This document shows positions 1 through 6,880 of a stretch of 11,286 nucleotides of DNA, piece by piece; position 1 is the first letter of the stretch; each line of letters starts with the position of its first letter. The translations under genes and the position numbers were made by a program. A model generated the notes under the pieces. That model was not told the DNA's origin and ran no database searches. It worked only from the letters and a program-made list of their open reading frames with translations. Source of the DNA: an uncultured Thermoleophilia bacterium. Its GTDB lineage: Bacteria; Actinomycetota; Thermoleophilia; UBA2241. The stretch lies in NCBI GenBank assembly GCA_903921965.1, contig CAIXSE010000278.1:1-11286 (forward strand). Direction: 5' to 3'.

Positions 1-2
1 CC

Positions 3-140
3 GGCGAGCGGCTGCGCGCCTTCGAGATCAAGTGGAGGGCAAGGAGACCGACCGGCCGCGCCTTCCGGGCGCAGTACGGTACGGCGGTCGAGCCGGTCAA
101 CGCCGACGGTCCGTTCATCGGTGAGCTCCTGGCAGGGTGA
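3..140 (+). CDS. C-terminal end of a DUF4143-type AAA ATPase (partial)
   Basis: Only the last 45 codons are in the window; the open frame enters from the left edge and ends at the TGA at 138-140. The visible tail contains LRAFEIKW, followed by a basic segment, an aromatic FRAQYG and then VEPVN with a final ELLAG. This order (hydrophobic strand with E-x-K-W, basic stretch, F...YG, V..VN, L..LL) is how the DUF4143 restriction-nuclease-like tail of many bacterial AAA ATPases (COG1373 group) ends. Members are usually about 400 residues with an N-terminal P-loop domain, which would lie outside the window. The gene converges on the DUF234 ATPase with 31 bases between stop codons. The family call rests on a short piece, so it is moderate; any other protein with an E-x-K nuclease-like strand remains possible. 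Confidence 0.55.
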   Translation, partial: GERLRAFEIKWRARRPTGRAFRAQYGTAVEPVNADGPFIGELLAG

Positions 141-171
141 CGCTGCGGCCGTCGGCCCCGGCCGCTCCCGC

Positions 172-1557
172 TCAGGGGCGAGCGAACACGTCGCTCGCCG
201 TCAACGTGAGCGCTTCGCCGGGCGCCACATCCGTCACCTGTCCGCGCGCGAAGAGTACGAGCTGCACGTGTGGCGCCCGGTCCGGCAGGGCCTCCGCCGC
301 CGCCTGCAGTCGCTGCAGCTCTGGCCTGCTCACGGTTGCCGCCCACTTGACCGAGCCGGCCAGCACGACCCGGCGATCGTCCAGGCCGACGACGTCGATC
401 TCGGTGGAGTTGTCGCGGTTCCACCAGCGGCCCACCGTCGATACGTCGACCGGCAGCGCGCCGGCAGCCGCGAGTCGCCTGACGTGGTCGCGGCACATCT
501 CTTCCCAAGGCTCTCCCATGTAGTCGCTCAGCCCGGGCAGGATCACGCGGTCGACGACCTCTCGTCCGAGGCCGCGGGCGATGTCGACGCGACGGCGATG
601 CACGAAGCGGAACCAGAAGTGCAGGAAGTTGTCGCCGACGCGGTAGATCACGCGCCTGGATCGCAGCGGGTCTTCGGTCGCCGGCACCTCGCGCTGCACG
701 AGCCCGACCTGCTGGAGCCGCTCCAGCTGGCGCGCGATGTCGATGGCGGCGAAGTCGCGCAGAGCCTTGAAGGTGCGCTTGCCGGCGGCGATGCCCTGCA
801 TCACGCGGAAGTAGCCCGCCGCCTCCGGGAGCTCGCTCGTGAGGACGAACTCGCCCTCCTCGACCAACGGTGACGAAGCCTCGCCGAACAGCCGTCGCAG
901 GTTGGCGTCGCCGTCCTGGCCGCTGCGCCAGCGGGAGAGATACGTGGGCATGCCGCCGAGGATGCCGTAGATGAACGCGGCCTCAGCGGCCGTCACTCCG
1001 GGAGTGAAGAGGGCGGCCTCCGGCGCGGCGAAGGGCATGACGTGGACGCGAAGGTCGATGCGTCCGAAAAGAGGTGCACTCTGCGACTGGAGGTCGACCA
1101 TGACCGCCTGCGCCGAACCGCACAGGACGAGCATCAGCTCCGAGGTGCGTCCGCGATGGTCCCAGAAGCGCTGCACGATGGACGGCAAGGCAGGCTCGGT
1201 CGCCACGAGGTAGGGAAACTCGTCGAGGACGACCAGGAGTCGCTGCGCGGCCGCCTTGTCGGCGAGATAGTCGAATGCCGACACCCAGGTGGGGAAGTCG
1301 CCGTGAGCCAGGAGGTCGGTTCCCGAGGGGGTGAGCGCGCTGCGCACCGCGTCCGAGAACGCCGCCAGTTCGGCGGCAGGCGCCTGCTGGGTGGCGCCGT
1401 AGAACACGGCACGTTTGCTCTCGGCGAAGCGGCCGAGGAGTCGCGTCTTGCCGACTCGGCGCCGGCCCCAGACGAGCGCGAGACTCGAGCCTGGCAGGTC
1501 CCACGCGTCTTCCAGGCTCTTGAGCTCCGCACTGCGGCCGATGAAGGGCTCGTCCAT
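172..1557 (-). CDS. STAND-like AAA ATPase with winged helix and DUF234 C-terminal domain
   Basis: This predicted cytoplasmic P-loop ATPase has 461 residues, normal for the ATPase_2 plus DUF234 architecture (COG1672). Walker A is GRRRVGKT at residues 31-38 and Walker B is LLVVLDEF at 107-114 (D112, E113). CGSAQAVM at 146-153 fits the sensor strand. Residues about 247-292 read as a winged helix-turn-helix. DUF234, a restriction-endonuclease-like fold, spans about 303-410 with EIDVV (D388) and GSVKW (401-405). The place where relatives usually carry E in GExKW is S402 here. The frame stays open upstream to 1851, but homology starts at MDEPFIGR, and that ATG has a -10-like box 6 nt upstream, so I start there. 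No Shine-Dalgarno sequence is visible, which fits a leaderless message. The family's biological role is not settled; the molecular function call is firm, the role is not. Confidence 0.85.
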   Translation of the reverse strand: MDEPFIGRSAELKSLEDAWDLPGSSLALVWGRRRVGKTRLLGRFAESKRAVFYGATQQAPAAELAAFSDAVRSALTPSGTDLLAHGDFPTWVSAFDYLADKAAAQRLLVVLDEFPYLVATEPALPSIVQRFWDHRGRTSELMLVLCGSAQAVMVDLQSQSAPLFGRIDLRVHVMPFAAPEAALFTPGVTAAEAAFIYGILGGMPTYLSRWRSGQDGDANLRRLFGEASSPLVEEGEFVLTSELPEAAGYFRVMQGIAAGKRTFKALRDFAAIDIARQLERLQQVGLVQREVPATEDPLRSRRVIYRVGDNFLHFWFRFVHRRRVDIARGLGREVVDRVILPGLSDYMGEPWEEMCRDHVRRLAAAGALPVDVSTVGRWWNRDNSTEIDVVGLDDRRVVLAGSVKWAATVSRPELQRLQAAAEALPDRAPHVQLVLFARGQVTDVAPGEALTLTASDVFARP

Positions 1558-1563
1558 AAAGGT

Positions 1564-1593
1564 AGTATGGCATACAACTTGTATGACGTACAA
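1564..1593 (-). promoter_or_regulatory. Candidate leaderless promoter of the DUF234 ATPase gene
   Basis: Read on the minus strand, TTGTAC (1593-1588) can serve as a -35 box. After an 18-nt spacer, CATACT (1569-1564) can serve as a -10 box, which has the A at position 2 and T at position 6. Only 6 nt separate that box from the ATG at 1557, so transcription would begin at or next to the start codon. Both boxes lie inside the tandem palindromic repeat, so a protein bound there would block RNA polymerase. The boxes match consensus only partly; the placement is an inference. Confidence 0.45.
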
Positions 1594-1612
1594 GTTGTAT
1601 GCCATACATGTT
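1565..1612. repeat. Three tandem 16-bp near-palindromic units, operator-like
   Basis: Three consecutive 16-bp units are visible: GTATGGCATACAACTT (1565-1580), GTATGACGTACAAGTT (1581-1596) and GTATGCCATACATGTT (1597-1612). GTATG recurs at 1565, 1581 and 1597, and CATAC at 1571 and 1603 (CGTAC at 1587). The whole block also forms a perfect 19-bp inverted repeat (1565-1583 against 1589-1607) around a 5-nt spacer. Smaller palindromes are centred at 1570, 1578, 1594 and 1602 in 8-bp steps. This AT-rich block in GC-rich surroundings overlaps the ATPase promoter. It looks like a cooperative operator. The binding protein is unknown; the ATPase itself, through its winged helix, is one candidate. Confidence 0.8.
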
Positions 1613-1738
1613 TGGTGCCGAGACAGCGCCCGGCGCGCGGCCGGGGCTGCATGCTCGGCGTGCCGGTGCCCGACGAGGCTGATCCCGCCGGCGCTGAGCA
1701 CGCCTTCGAGAAGGGCGCCGGGGCGATTTCTTTCGGCC

Positions 1739-1755
1739 GTCAAGCGTGCTTGACT
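1739..1755 (+). promoter_or_regulatory. Inverted repeat with embedded -35-like box upstream of the DUF1254 gene
   Basis: GTCAAGC (1739-1745) and GCTTGAC (1748-1754) form a perfect 7-bp inverted repeat with a 2-nt centre, 38 bp before the start of the DUF1254/DUF1214 gene. The right arm contains TTGACT (1750-1755), one base from the -35 consensus. No convincing -10 box lies 16-18 nt further on; the stretch there is GC-rich. The site could be an operator covering a promoter, but that is an inference from symmetry and position only. Confidence 0.3.
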
Positions 1756-1792
1756 GGCGCTGAGGCGGGAGTCGAGCACTGAGGGGGCAGCG

Positions 1793-3220
1793 ATGTCGAC
1801 GGGCGCAGAGGGGCAGCAGGCAGCGGGCCGGGGACCGGTCCCCTCGCTCATGAAGCCGGCCGAGGCGGCGGCGCGGATGGACGCGGAGCGGGCGAGGGAA
1901 CTGGAGGCCTACACCCTCGGCGTGCAGACGGTGGTCTGGGGGATGCAGCGGGTCAAGGCCGGGCAGACCCTGCGCAACTTCACGGCTCCGCTCCCGGCCG
2001 GCGTCTCCGCCCCGCCCTTCGACCCGGCCCCGCACGGTGTGAACGTCTGGGGGCACGCGCGCGCCCAGATCACGCACGAGCTGCGCGCGATCGAGACGCC
2101 CAACAGCGAGACGCTGATGTCCACGGCTGTCGTGGACCTGCAGGACGGGCCGGTCGTCGTGGTGCACCCGGACTTCGGGGAGCGCTACTTCCGCACGAGC
2201 GTCTGGGAGCTGTGCGGCGAGACACACACCATCAGCCAGAAGCAGGACGGACCGCACCCGGTGCCCTGCGTCCTGATGCCCGCCGGCTGGGAGGGGACCG
2301 TTTCCGACGGCGTGAAGACGATCCGCACGCAGAGTCGCTACGTGTTCGTCGCCCCCCACATCGGCGTCACGGGCGCGGACGACCTCGGCCGGGCCCACGC
2401 CGCGCAGGACGGCCTCCGCCTGGTCGCGCTCGCCGACTGGGACGGGTCGCGGCGGGAGCTCGAGCCGGGCCGGCCGATGCGTCCGCTGCGCCGGCCCGGC
2501 GCGACGGTCCCGGACGAGCTGCTCTTCTTCGAGGAGCTCTGCGAGACGCTCAGGGACGTCACCCTGCCGGACGACGAACTGGCCTTCGCCCGCCAGGCGG
2601 AGCGCATCGGGGTCACCCTCGCCGACGGGTTCCGGGTCGAGGGGCTCGACGAGGCCGCAGTCGCGGGCCTCTCGCGCGCAGTGCTCGACGCGCAGAGCGT
2701 GCTGGAGCACAAGGCGAGGACGCTGGAGCCGGTGCAGCCGGACGGGACGTGGATGGTCAGCCTGGACCTCGCCGGCGAGGACGACTGGCTGTTCCGGGGC
2801 GCGGTCGGCTGGAAGCACGTGTGGGGCGAACTGGCCGGCGAGCTCATCGTCCCCTTCGCGCGCATGGACGAACACGGCGATGCGCTGACCGGAGCGCAAC
2901 GGTACACGCTGCGCTTCGCGGCGGGAGAGCAGCCGCCGGCGCGCTCCTGGCGCATCAGCATGTACGACCTCGACGGGTTCTTCGTCGACAACCCCATCCG
3001 GCGCTACGGGATCGGGACCATGGGTGACAAGCTCGAGGTCGGCGGCGACGGGTCGGTGACGGTGCGGATCCAGCACGACCCGCCCGCTGATGGCGACGCG
3101 GCCGACTGGCTGCCCGCCCCCGAGGGCGGCTTCTTCCTCGCGCTGCGGATGTACCAGCCGGAGGAACGGATGGCGCGCGGCGAGTACGTCGTGCCGCCGC
3201 TGCGGCGCGCGGGCGGCTGA
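1793..3220 (+). CDS. DUF1254/DUF1214 domain protein
   Basis: This 475-residue protein has the two-domain layout of the DUF1254 (PF06863) and DUF1214 (PF06742) families. The DUF1254 part, about residues 95-215, holds ETPNSETLMSTAVVDLQDGP, a PDFGERYFR strand and a RYVFVAPHIGVTGADDLGRAH segment. The DUF1214 part, about residues 345-470, holds WRISMYDLDGFFVDNPIRRYGIG, a DGSVTVRIQHDPP segment and a NW-like DWLPAPEGGFFLALRMYQPE end. No signal peptide or membrane segment is visible, while many relatives are exported, so this copy appears cytoplasmic. The ATG at 1793 is preceded by GAGGGGG about 7 nt upstream, a good ribosome site. It is divergent from the DUF234 ATPase, 235 bp apart. The biochemical function of the family is not established, and I assign none. 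Confidence 0.9.
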   Translation: MSTGAEGQQAAGRGPVPSLMKPAEAAARMDAERARELEAYTLGVQTVVWGMQRVKAGQTLRNFTAPLPAGVSAPPFDPAPHGVNVWGHARAQITHELRAIETPNSETLMSTAVVDLQDGPVVVVHPDFGERYFRTSVWELCGETHTISQKQDGPHPVPCVLMPAGWEGTVSDGVKTIRTQSRYVFVAPHIGVTGADDLGRAHAAQDGLRLVALADWDGSRRELEPGRPMRPLRRPGATVPDELLFFEELCETLRDVTLPDDELAFARQAERIGVTLADGFRVEGLDEAAVAGLSRAVLDAQSVLEHKARTLEPVQPDGTWMVSLDLAGEDDWLFRGAVGWKHVWGELAGELIVPFARMDEHGDALTGAQRYTLRFAAGEQPPARSWRISMYDLDGFFVDNPIRRYGIGTMGDKLEVGGDGSVTVRIQHDPPADGDAADWLPAPEGGFFLALRMYQPEERMARGEYVVPPLRRAGG

Positions 3221-3254
3221 GCGCCGCCGCCGTCTCAGCCCGCGCCGTCGGCCC

Positions 3255-3288
3255 GGTCGCCGGCCGGCCCTCGCCGAGTCCGGCGATC
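3255..3288. terminator. GC-rich hairpin between convergent genes (weak terminator candidate)
   Basis: Bases 3255-3263 can pair with 3280-3288 (9 bp with one G-U, 16-nt loop) in the 66-bp gap between the two convergent stop codons. The right arm overlaps the aminotransferase stop codon. No T-run follows on either strand, so it does not look like a classical intrinsic terminator; it may still act as a 3' end structure for both messages. Confidence 0.25.
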
Positions 3289-4471
3289 AGTCCGTCTGAC
3301 GCTCGAGCGCTTCGCGGATGGTCCGCCCGAGCCTGGCTGCGCCTTCGCGCAGCTCGTCGGGCGGGTACATGCTGAAGCCCAGGCGGATGCCACGGTCGGT
3401 GCGGTCGACGGCGAAGCGAGTGCCCTCCATGAAGCCGACGCCGTTGGCCTCGCCGGAGGCGACGAGGTCGCCGGAGGCGAGGCCCTCCGGCAGGCGCACG
3501 AGCAGGAAGAGGCCGCCGGCCGGCCGCGCGAAGCCGCAGCCGGCGGGCAGGTGCTCGGTCAGTCCCTCGACGAGGGCGTCGCGGCGCGCGGCGTAGTGCC
3601 CGCGCAGGAACTCGACGTTGGCCGCGTAGGCGCCCTCGAGCACGAGCCGCGCGGCGACCAGCGAGGTGAACTGGCTCATGCAGCCGCCGCTGTCGAACAC
3701 CGCGCGTTCGGTGAACTCGAGCACGCGCTCCGGTCCGGACGTGAGCCAGCCGCAGCGCAGGCCGGGCGAGAGCGTCTTGGAGAAGCTGCCCAGCCGGATG
3801 ACGTGCTCGTCGGCGCCGTCCACGTCGGCGGCGATCCTCCAGAGCGACGGGGGCGGCGGGGCGTCGTACCAGAGCTCGCGGTAGGCGTCGTCCTCGACGA
3901 CGATGAGGTCCTCCTCCACGGCCAGCTCGACCAGCCGCCGCCGGCGCGCCTCGGACATGCACACGCCGACCGGGTTGTGGAAGGTGGCGACCGTGTAGAC
4001 CATGCGCGGCCGGCGTCCGCTCGCGCGCACGTCCTTCACCGCTTGGGCGAGCGCCTCGACGTCGAGGCCGTCGGCGTCGAGCGGGACGGCCACCAGGTCG
4101 AGGCGCGTGTCGCGCGCCATGCGGATGCCGAGGCTGAAGCCGGGGTCTTCCATGAACACCACGTCGCCCGGCTCGACGAGGTGCGTGAAGAGCAGCTGGA
4201 TCGACGGAGAGCAGCCGTTGGTGACGGCGATCTGCGTGAGGTCGACGGGCCGGCCCTCGAGGGCGGCGATGTGCTCCGCGAACGCCGCCCGCGCGGCGCC
4301 CGGCCCCTCGTTGATGCCGTAGTTCAGCGCCGCCTCGCCGACGTTCGCGGTGACCCACAGCATCGCCTCGCGGATGGCGTCCACCGGGATGAGGCGCGGG
4401 TCGGGGTCGCCCCAGCGCAGCTCGATGACGCCGGGGCGCATGATGGCCTGCGGTTCGACGACGAAGTCCAC
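3287..4471 (-). CDS. PLP-dependent class I/II aminotransferase
   Basis: This 394-residue protein has the fold-type I aminotransferase layout (PF00155, COG1167-like without the GntR domain). Visible landmarks are ALNYGINEG at about 48-56, the N of HNPVG (N166), the EDDAYREL segment with D194 and Y197, the catalytic lysine in SFSKTLSPGLRCGW (K232), and the substrate-carboxylate arginine in GIRLGFS (R363). These hold the pyridoxal phosphate and an amino-acid substrate. Closest known types are 2-aminoadipate or broad amino-acid aminotransferases; the substrate cannot be read from sequence. The start is a GTG, because an in-frame TAG lies nine bases upstream, and a -10-like TAGAAT sits 6 nt before it, suggesting a leaderless message. 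An internal ATG at codon 11 is a less likely start. It is divergent from lutA, with 173 bp between. Confidence 0.9.
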   Translation of the reverse strand: MDFVVEPQAIMRPGVIELRWGDPDPRLIPVDAIREAMLWVTANVGEAALNYGINEGPGAARAAFAEHIAALEGRPVDLTQIAVTNGCSPSIQLLFTHLVEPGDVVFMEDPGFSLGIRMARDTRLDLVAVPLDADGLDVEALAQAVKDVRASGRRPRMVYTVATFHNPVGVCMSEARRRRLVELAVEEDLIVVEDDAYRELWYDAPPPPSLWRIAADVDGADEHVIRLGSFSKTLSPGLRCGWLTSGPERVLEFTERAVFDSGGCMSQFTSLVAARLVLEGAYAANVEFLRGHYAARRDALVEGLTEHLPAGCGFARPAGGLFLLVRLPEGLASGDLVASGEANGVGFMEGTRFAVDRTDRGIRLGFSMYPPDELREGAARLGRTIREALERQTD

Positions 4472-4477
4472 GGGCGC

Positions 4478-4483
4478 ATTCTA
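4478..4483 (-). promoter_or_regulatory. -10 box of the aminotransferase gene, leaderless arrangement
   Basis: On the minus strand TAGAAT (4483-4478) matches five of six bases of the -10 consensus and stands out in GC-rich DNA. Six bases separate it from the GTG start, so the transcript would begin at the start codon. No good -35 hexamer is seen 16-18 nt upstream. Confidence 0.5.
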
Positions 4484-4556
4484 CCGGGCAGCGCAAGGGC
4501 GGGTCCCGGGGTGTGCGGGCGCGGCGACGTCCGCCGTCGGCGCCGCGCCGGCTGCT

Positions 4557-4584
4557 TTGCCGCGCCGGGCGGCCATGCTAGCGT
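4557..4584 (+). promoter_or_regulatory. Candidate promoter of the lutABC operon
   Basis: TTGCCG (4557-4562) and TAGCGT (4579-4584) are separated by 16 nt and form a plausible -35/-10 pair of the kind common in high-GC Gram-positive bacteria. Transcription would start near 4591, leaving a leader of about 54 nt that includes a clear GGAGG ribosome site at 4631-4635, nine bases before the lutA ATG. No obvious operator palindrome was found in this intergenic stretch. Confidence 0.45.
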
Positions 4585-4644
4585 GGGCGCGGCGCCGCCG
4601 CAGGCGGGCGCCGTTCGACGACACGCCGCTGGAGGTCCGCCGGG

Positions 4645-5427
4645 ATGAGGGCATCGCTCATGGTCACGTGCCTCGGCGACGCCCTGTTCCCCGAGGTCGG
4701 CGAGAGCGTCGTGACCGTCTTGCGCAACCTCGGCGTGACCGTCGACTTCCCGGCCGGCCAGACGTGCTGCGGGCAGCCGGCCTTCAACAGCGGCTACGTC
4801 GACGACGCGCGCCGCTCGGCGCGCGCCTTCATCGACGCGTTCGCGGGCAGCGAGCACGTCGTCTCGATCTCGGGGTCGTGCGCGGCCATGGTCCGTCACC
4901 ACTACCCGGTGCTGTTCCCCGAGGGGCGCGACCACGCGCGGGCCGAGGCGCTCGCCGCGCGCACCTGGGAGTTCAGCCAGTTCCTCACCGACGTGCTCGG
5001 TGTGGAGAGCCTCCCGGTGACGTACCGCGCCGCGGTGACGCTGCACCACTCCTGCCACACCATGCGGATGCTCGGCGTGCGCGAGGGTCCGGAGCGGCTG
5101 CTCGGCATGGTCGACGGCCTCGAGTACCGGCCGCTGGCGCGGGCGCAGGACTGCTGCGGCTTCGGCGGGACGTTCGCGGTGAAGATGGCGGCGATCTCCG
5201 CGGAGATGGTCGAGCGCAAGGCGGCGCACGTGCAGGAGACGGGCGCCGAGGTGCTCGTGGGCCTCGACATGAGCTGCCTCATGAACATCGGCGGGCGCCT
5301 GCGGCGGCGCGGGTCGCGGGTCGCCGTCAAGCACCTCGCACAAGTGCTGGCCGACGGCTGGCGGATCGACGGCGGCCGGCCGGCCGGCGCTCCCAAGCCG
5401 GCCCACGCACCTGGTGCCGGCCGATGA
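4645..5427 (+). CDS. lutA: Lactate utilisation protein A, (Fe-S)-binding CCG-domain protein
   Basis: This is the LutA/YkgE-type subunit of the LutABC complex, which oxidises L-lactate to pyruvate; it is thought to pass electrons through iron-sulfur centres. The 260-residue protein has two cysteine-rich CCG domains. The first has C9, C41-C42-G in TCCGQPAFN and C79 in SGSCAAM. The second has C137 in HHSCHTM, C170-C171-G in DCCGFGGTF and C211 in DMSCLMNIGG. These are the full set of ligand cysteines expected for the family. The last 20 or so residues are a Gly/Pro/Ala-rich tail not needed for the fold. GGAGG nine bases before the ATG sets the start. The stop overlaps the lutB start (ATGA), so the two are translationally coupled. 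The domain call is very safe; related CCG proteins of glycolate oxidase and heterodisulfide reductase are excluded by the lutB-lutC neighbours. Confidence 0.93.
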   Translation: MRASLMVTCLGDALFPEVGESVVTVLRNLGVTVDFPAGQTCCGQPAFNSGYVDDARRSARAFIDAFAGSEHVVSISGSCAAMVRHHYPVLFPEGRDHARAEALAARTWEFSQFLTDVLGVESLPVTYRAAVTLHHSCHTMRMLGVREGPERLLGMVDGLEYRPLARAQDCCGFGGTFAVKMAAISAEMVERKAAHVQETGAEVLVGLDMSCLMNIGGRLRRRGSRVAVKHLAQVLADGWRIDGGRPAGAPKPAHAPGAGR

Positions 5428-6857
5428 CGACGAACGCGGAGCGCGAGCGCTTCGACGCCCAGGTCGCCAAGGCGCTCGGCGACCGGCGCCTGCAGGACTG
5501 GCTCGAGGACTTCCAGCGGCTGGGCCAGGAGGCCTACGTCGAGGCCATGGGCGAGCTCGACGACAAGGAGGCGTGGCGCGATGCGCTCTCCGAGTTGCGC
5601 GCCCACACGGTCGCCAACCTCGACCGCTATGTCGACGAGTTCACCGCGAACGTGGAGGCCAACGGCGGCCACGTGTTCTTCGCCGGCACCGCCGCGGAGG
5701 CGCGCGAGTACGTCATGGACGTCGCGCGCGCCATCCCCGCGCGGCGGGTCGTCAAGGCCAAGTCCATGGTCAGCGAGGAGATCGGCCTGAACGAGGCCAT
5801 GGAGGCCGACGGCATGGAGGTCGTCGAGACCGACCTCGGCGCCTTCATCGTCCAGCTCACCGGCGAGGACCCGTACCACATCATCGCGCCGGCGCTGCAC
5901 CTCACCCTCGAGCAGGTGCGTGACCTGTTCTCGCGGGAGGCCGGCGAGGAGCTGCCGGCGGAGCCCGACGTACTGGCCGCCTACGCGCGCCGCCGGCTGC
6001 GCGAGAAGTTCATGACCGCCGACCTGGGCATCAGCGGCGGCAACTTCGGCATCGCGTCCACGGGCACTGTGGTGCTGGTGACAAACGAGGGCAACGGCCG
6101 CATGTCGACGACGCTCCCGGGCACGCACGTGGCCGTGATGGGCATGGAGCGCCTGCTGCCGGACTGGGAGAGCCTGGACACCGCGCTCACGCTGCTGACC
6201 CGCGCCGGCACGTCGCAGCGCATCTCCACCTACGTCAGCGCCATCTCGGGGCCGCGGCGCGACGGGGACAGGGACGGACCGCGCGACCTGCACGTGGTGC
6301 TGCTCGACAACGGTCGCTCGCGGATCCTTGGGACGAAGTACGAGCCGGTGCTGAAGTGCATCCGCTGCGGCGCCTGTCTGGACCACTGCCCGGTGTACGG
6401 GTGCATCGGCGGGCACGCGTACAGCCGCGTGTACTCGGGCCCGATCGGCGCGGTCATCACGCCGCTGCTGGAGGGGCTCGAGGAGCACGCGGAGCTGCCC
6501 TACGCGTCGAGCCTGTGCGGCGCCTGCGTGGACGCGTGCCCGGCGCGGGTGCCGCTGACGGAGTCGTTGCTGGCGCTGCGGGCCGACGCGGTGGACTCGG
6601 GGCTGGAGCCGCAGACCTGGCGCGTGGGGATGCGCGGCTACGCCCAGCTGAGCGCGCACCCGGCCGTGTGGGACGCGGCGCTGCGCGCGGCCGGCGCGCT
6701 GGCGCAGCCGTTCGCGCCGGGGGGCGTCTTGCGCTCGGCGCCGGGCCTGCTCGGCAGGTGGACGGCCTCGCGCGACCTGAAAACGCCGGTGCGGCGGAGC
6801 TTCCGCCGGCGCTGGCGCGAATCCGGCGGTCGCATGGGCGACGGGCGGGGCAGCTGA
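5424..6857 (+). CDS. lutB: Lactate utilisation protein B, LUD domain and 2[4Fe-4S] protein
   Basis: LutB is the large iron-sulfur subunit of the L-lactate oxidising complex. The 477-residue protein has an N-terminal helical part, a LUD domain (PF02589) at about 65-295 that includes GISGGNFGIASTGTVVLVTNEGN and the TLPGTHVAVMG strand, and a ferredoxin part. The ferredoxin part has CIRCGACLDHCP (C312, C315, C318, C322) and LCGACVDACP (C365, C368, C372). GGHAYSRVYSGPIGAVITPLL between the cysteine groups is a family signature. The length is normal for LutB. The open frame extends far upstream inside lutA, but homology begins at the ATG that overlaps the lutA stop. A basic C-terminal tail of about 70 residues is usual for the family. 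It is followed after one base by lutC. Confidence 0.95.
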   Translation: MTTNAERERFDAQVAKALGDRRLQDWLEDFQRLGQEAYVEAMGELDDKEAWRDALSELRAHTVANLDRYVDEFTANVEANGGHVFFAGTAAEAREYVMDVARAIPARRVVKAKSMVSEEIGLNEAMEADGMEVVETDLGAFIVQLTGEDPYHIIAPALHLTLEQVRDLFSREAGEELPAEPDVLAAYARRRLREKFMTADLGISGGNFGIASTGTVVLVTNEGNGRMSTTLPGTHVAVMGMERLLPDWESLDTALTLLTRAGTSQRISTYVSAISGPRRDGDRDGPRDLHVVLLDNGRSRILGTKYEPVLKCIRCGACLDHCPVYGCIGGHAYSRVYSGPIGAVITPLLEGLEEHAELPYASSLCGACVDACPARVPLTESLLALRADAVDSGLEPQTWRVGMRGYAQLSAHPAVWDAALRAAGALAQPFAPGGVLRSAPGLLGRWTASRDLKTPVRRSFRRRWRESGGRMGDGRGS

Positions 6858-6880
6858 CGTGGACCGCGAGCGGTTCATCG
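6839..6880 (+). repeat. Direct repeat copy A: lutB end and lutC start
   Basis: Bases 6839-6880 (end of lutB, its stop, the lutC GTG and first seven codons) recur at 8737-8779 with two substitutions (G6848 to C, G6868 to T) and one inserted G. The second substitution turns codon 4 of the copied lutC into TAG. The intact copy here is the parent. Confidence 0.9.

Noticed and set aside
1565..1612. CRISPR-like array
   Set aside because: The three units are directly adjacent without spacers, are only 16 bp, and overlap a promoter.
1558..1851. N-terminal extension of the DUF234 ATPase to 559 residues
   Set aside because: The extra residues are translated from the palindromic promoter region and have no domain similarity; the ATPase family starts at MDEPFIGR.
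983..3076. Long minus-strand frame of 697 codons
   Set aside because: It is antisense to the DUF1254 gene and its protein is Arg/Pro/His-rich low-complexity sequence, as expected from the opposite strand of GC-rich coding DNA.
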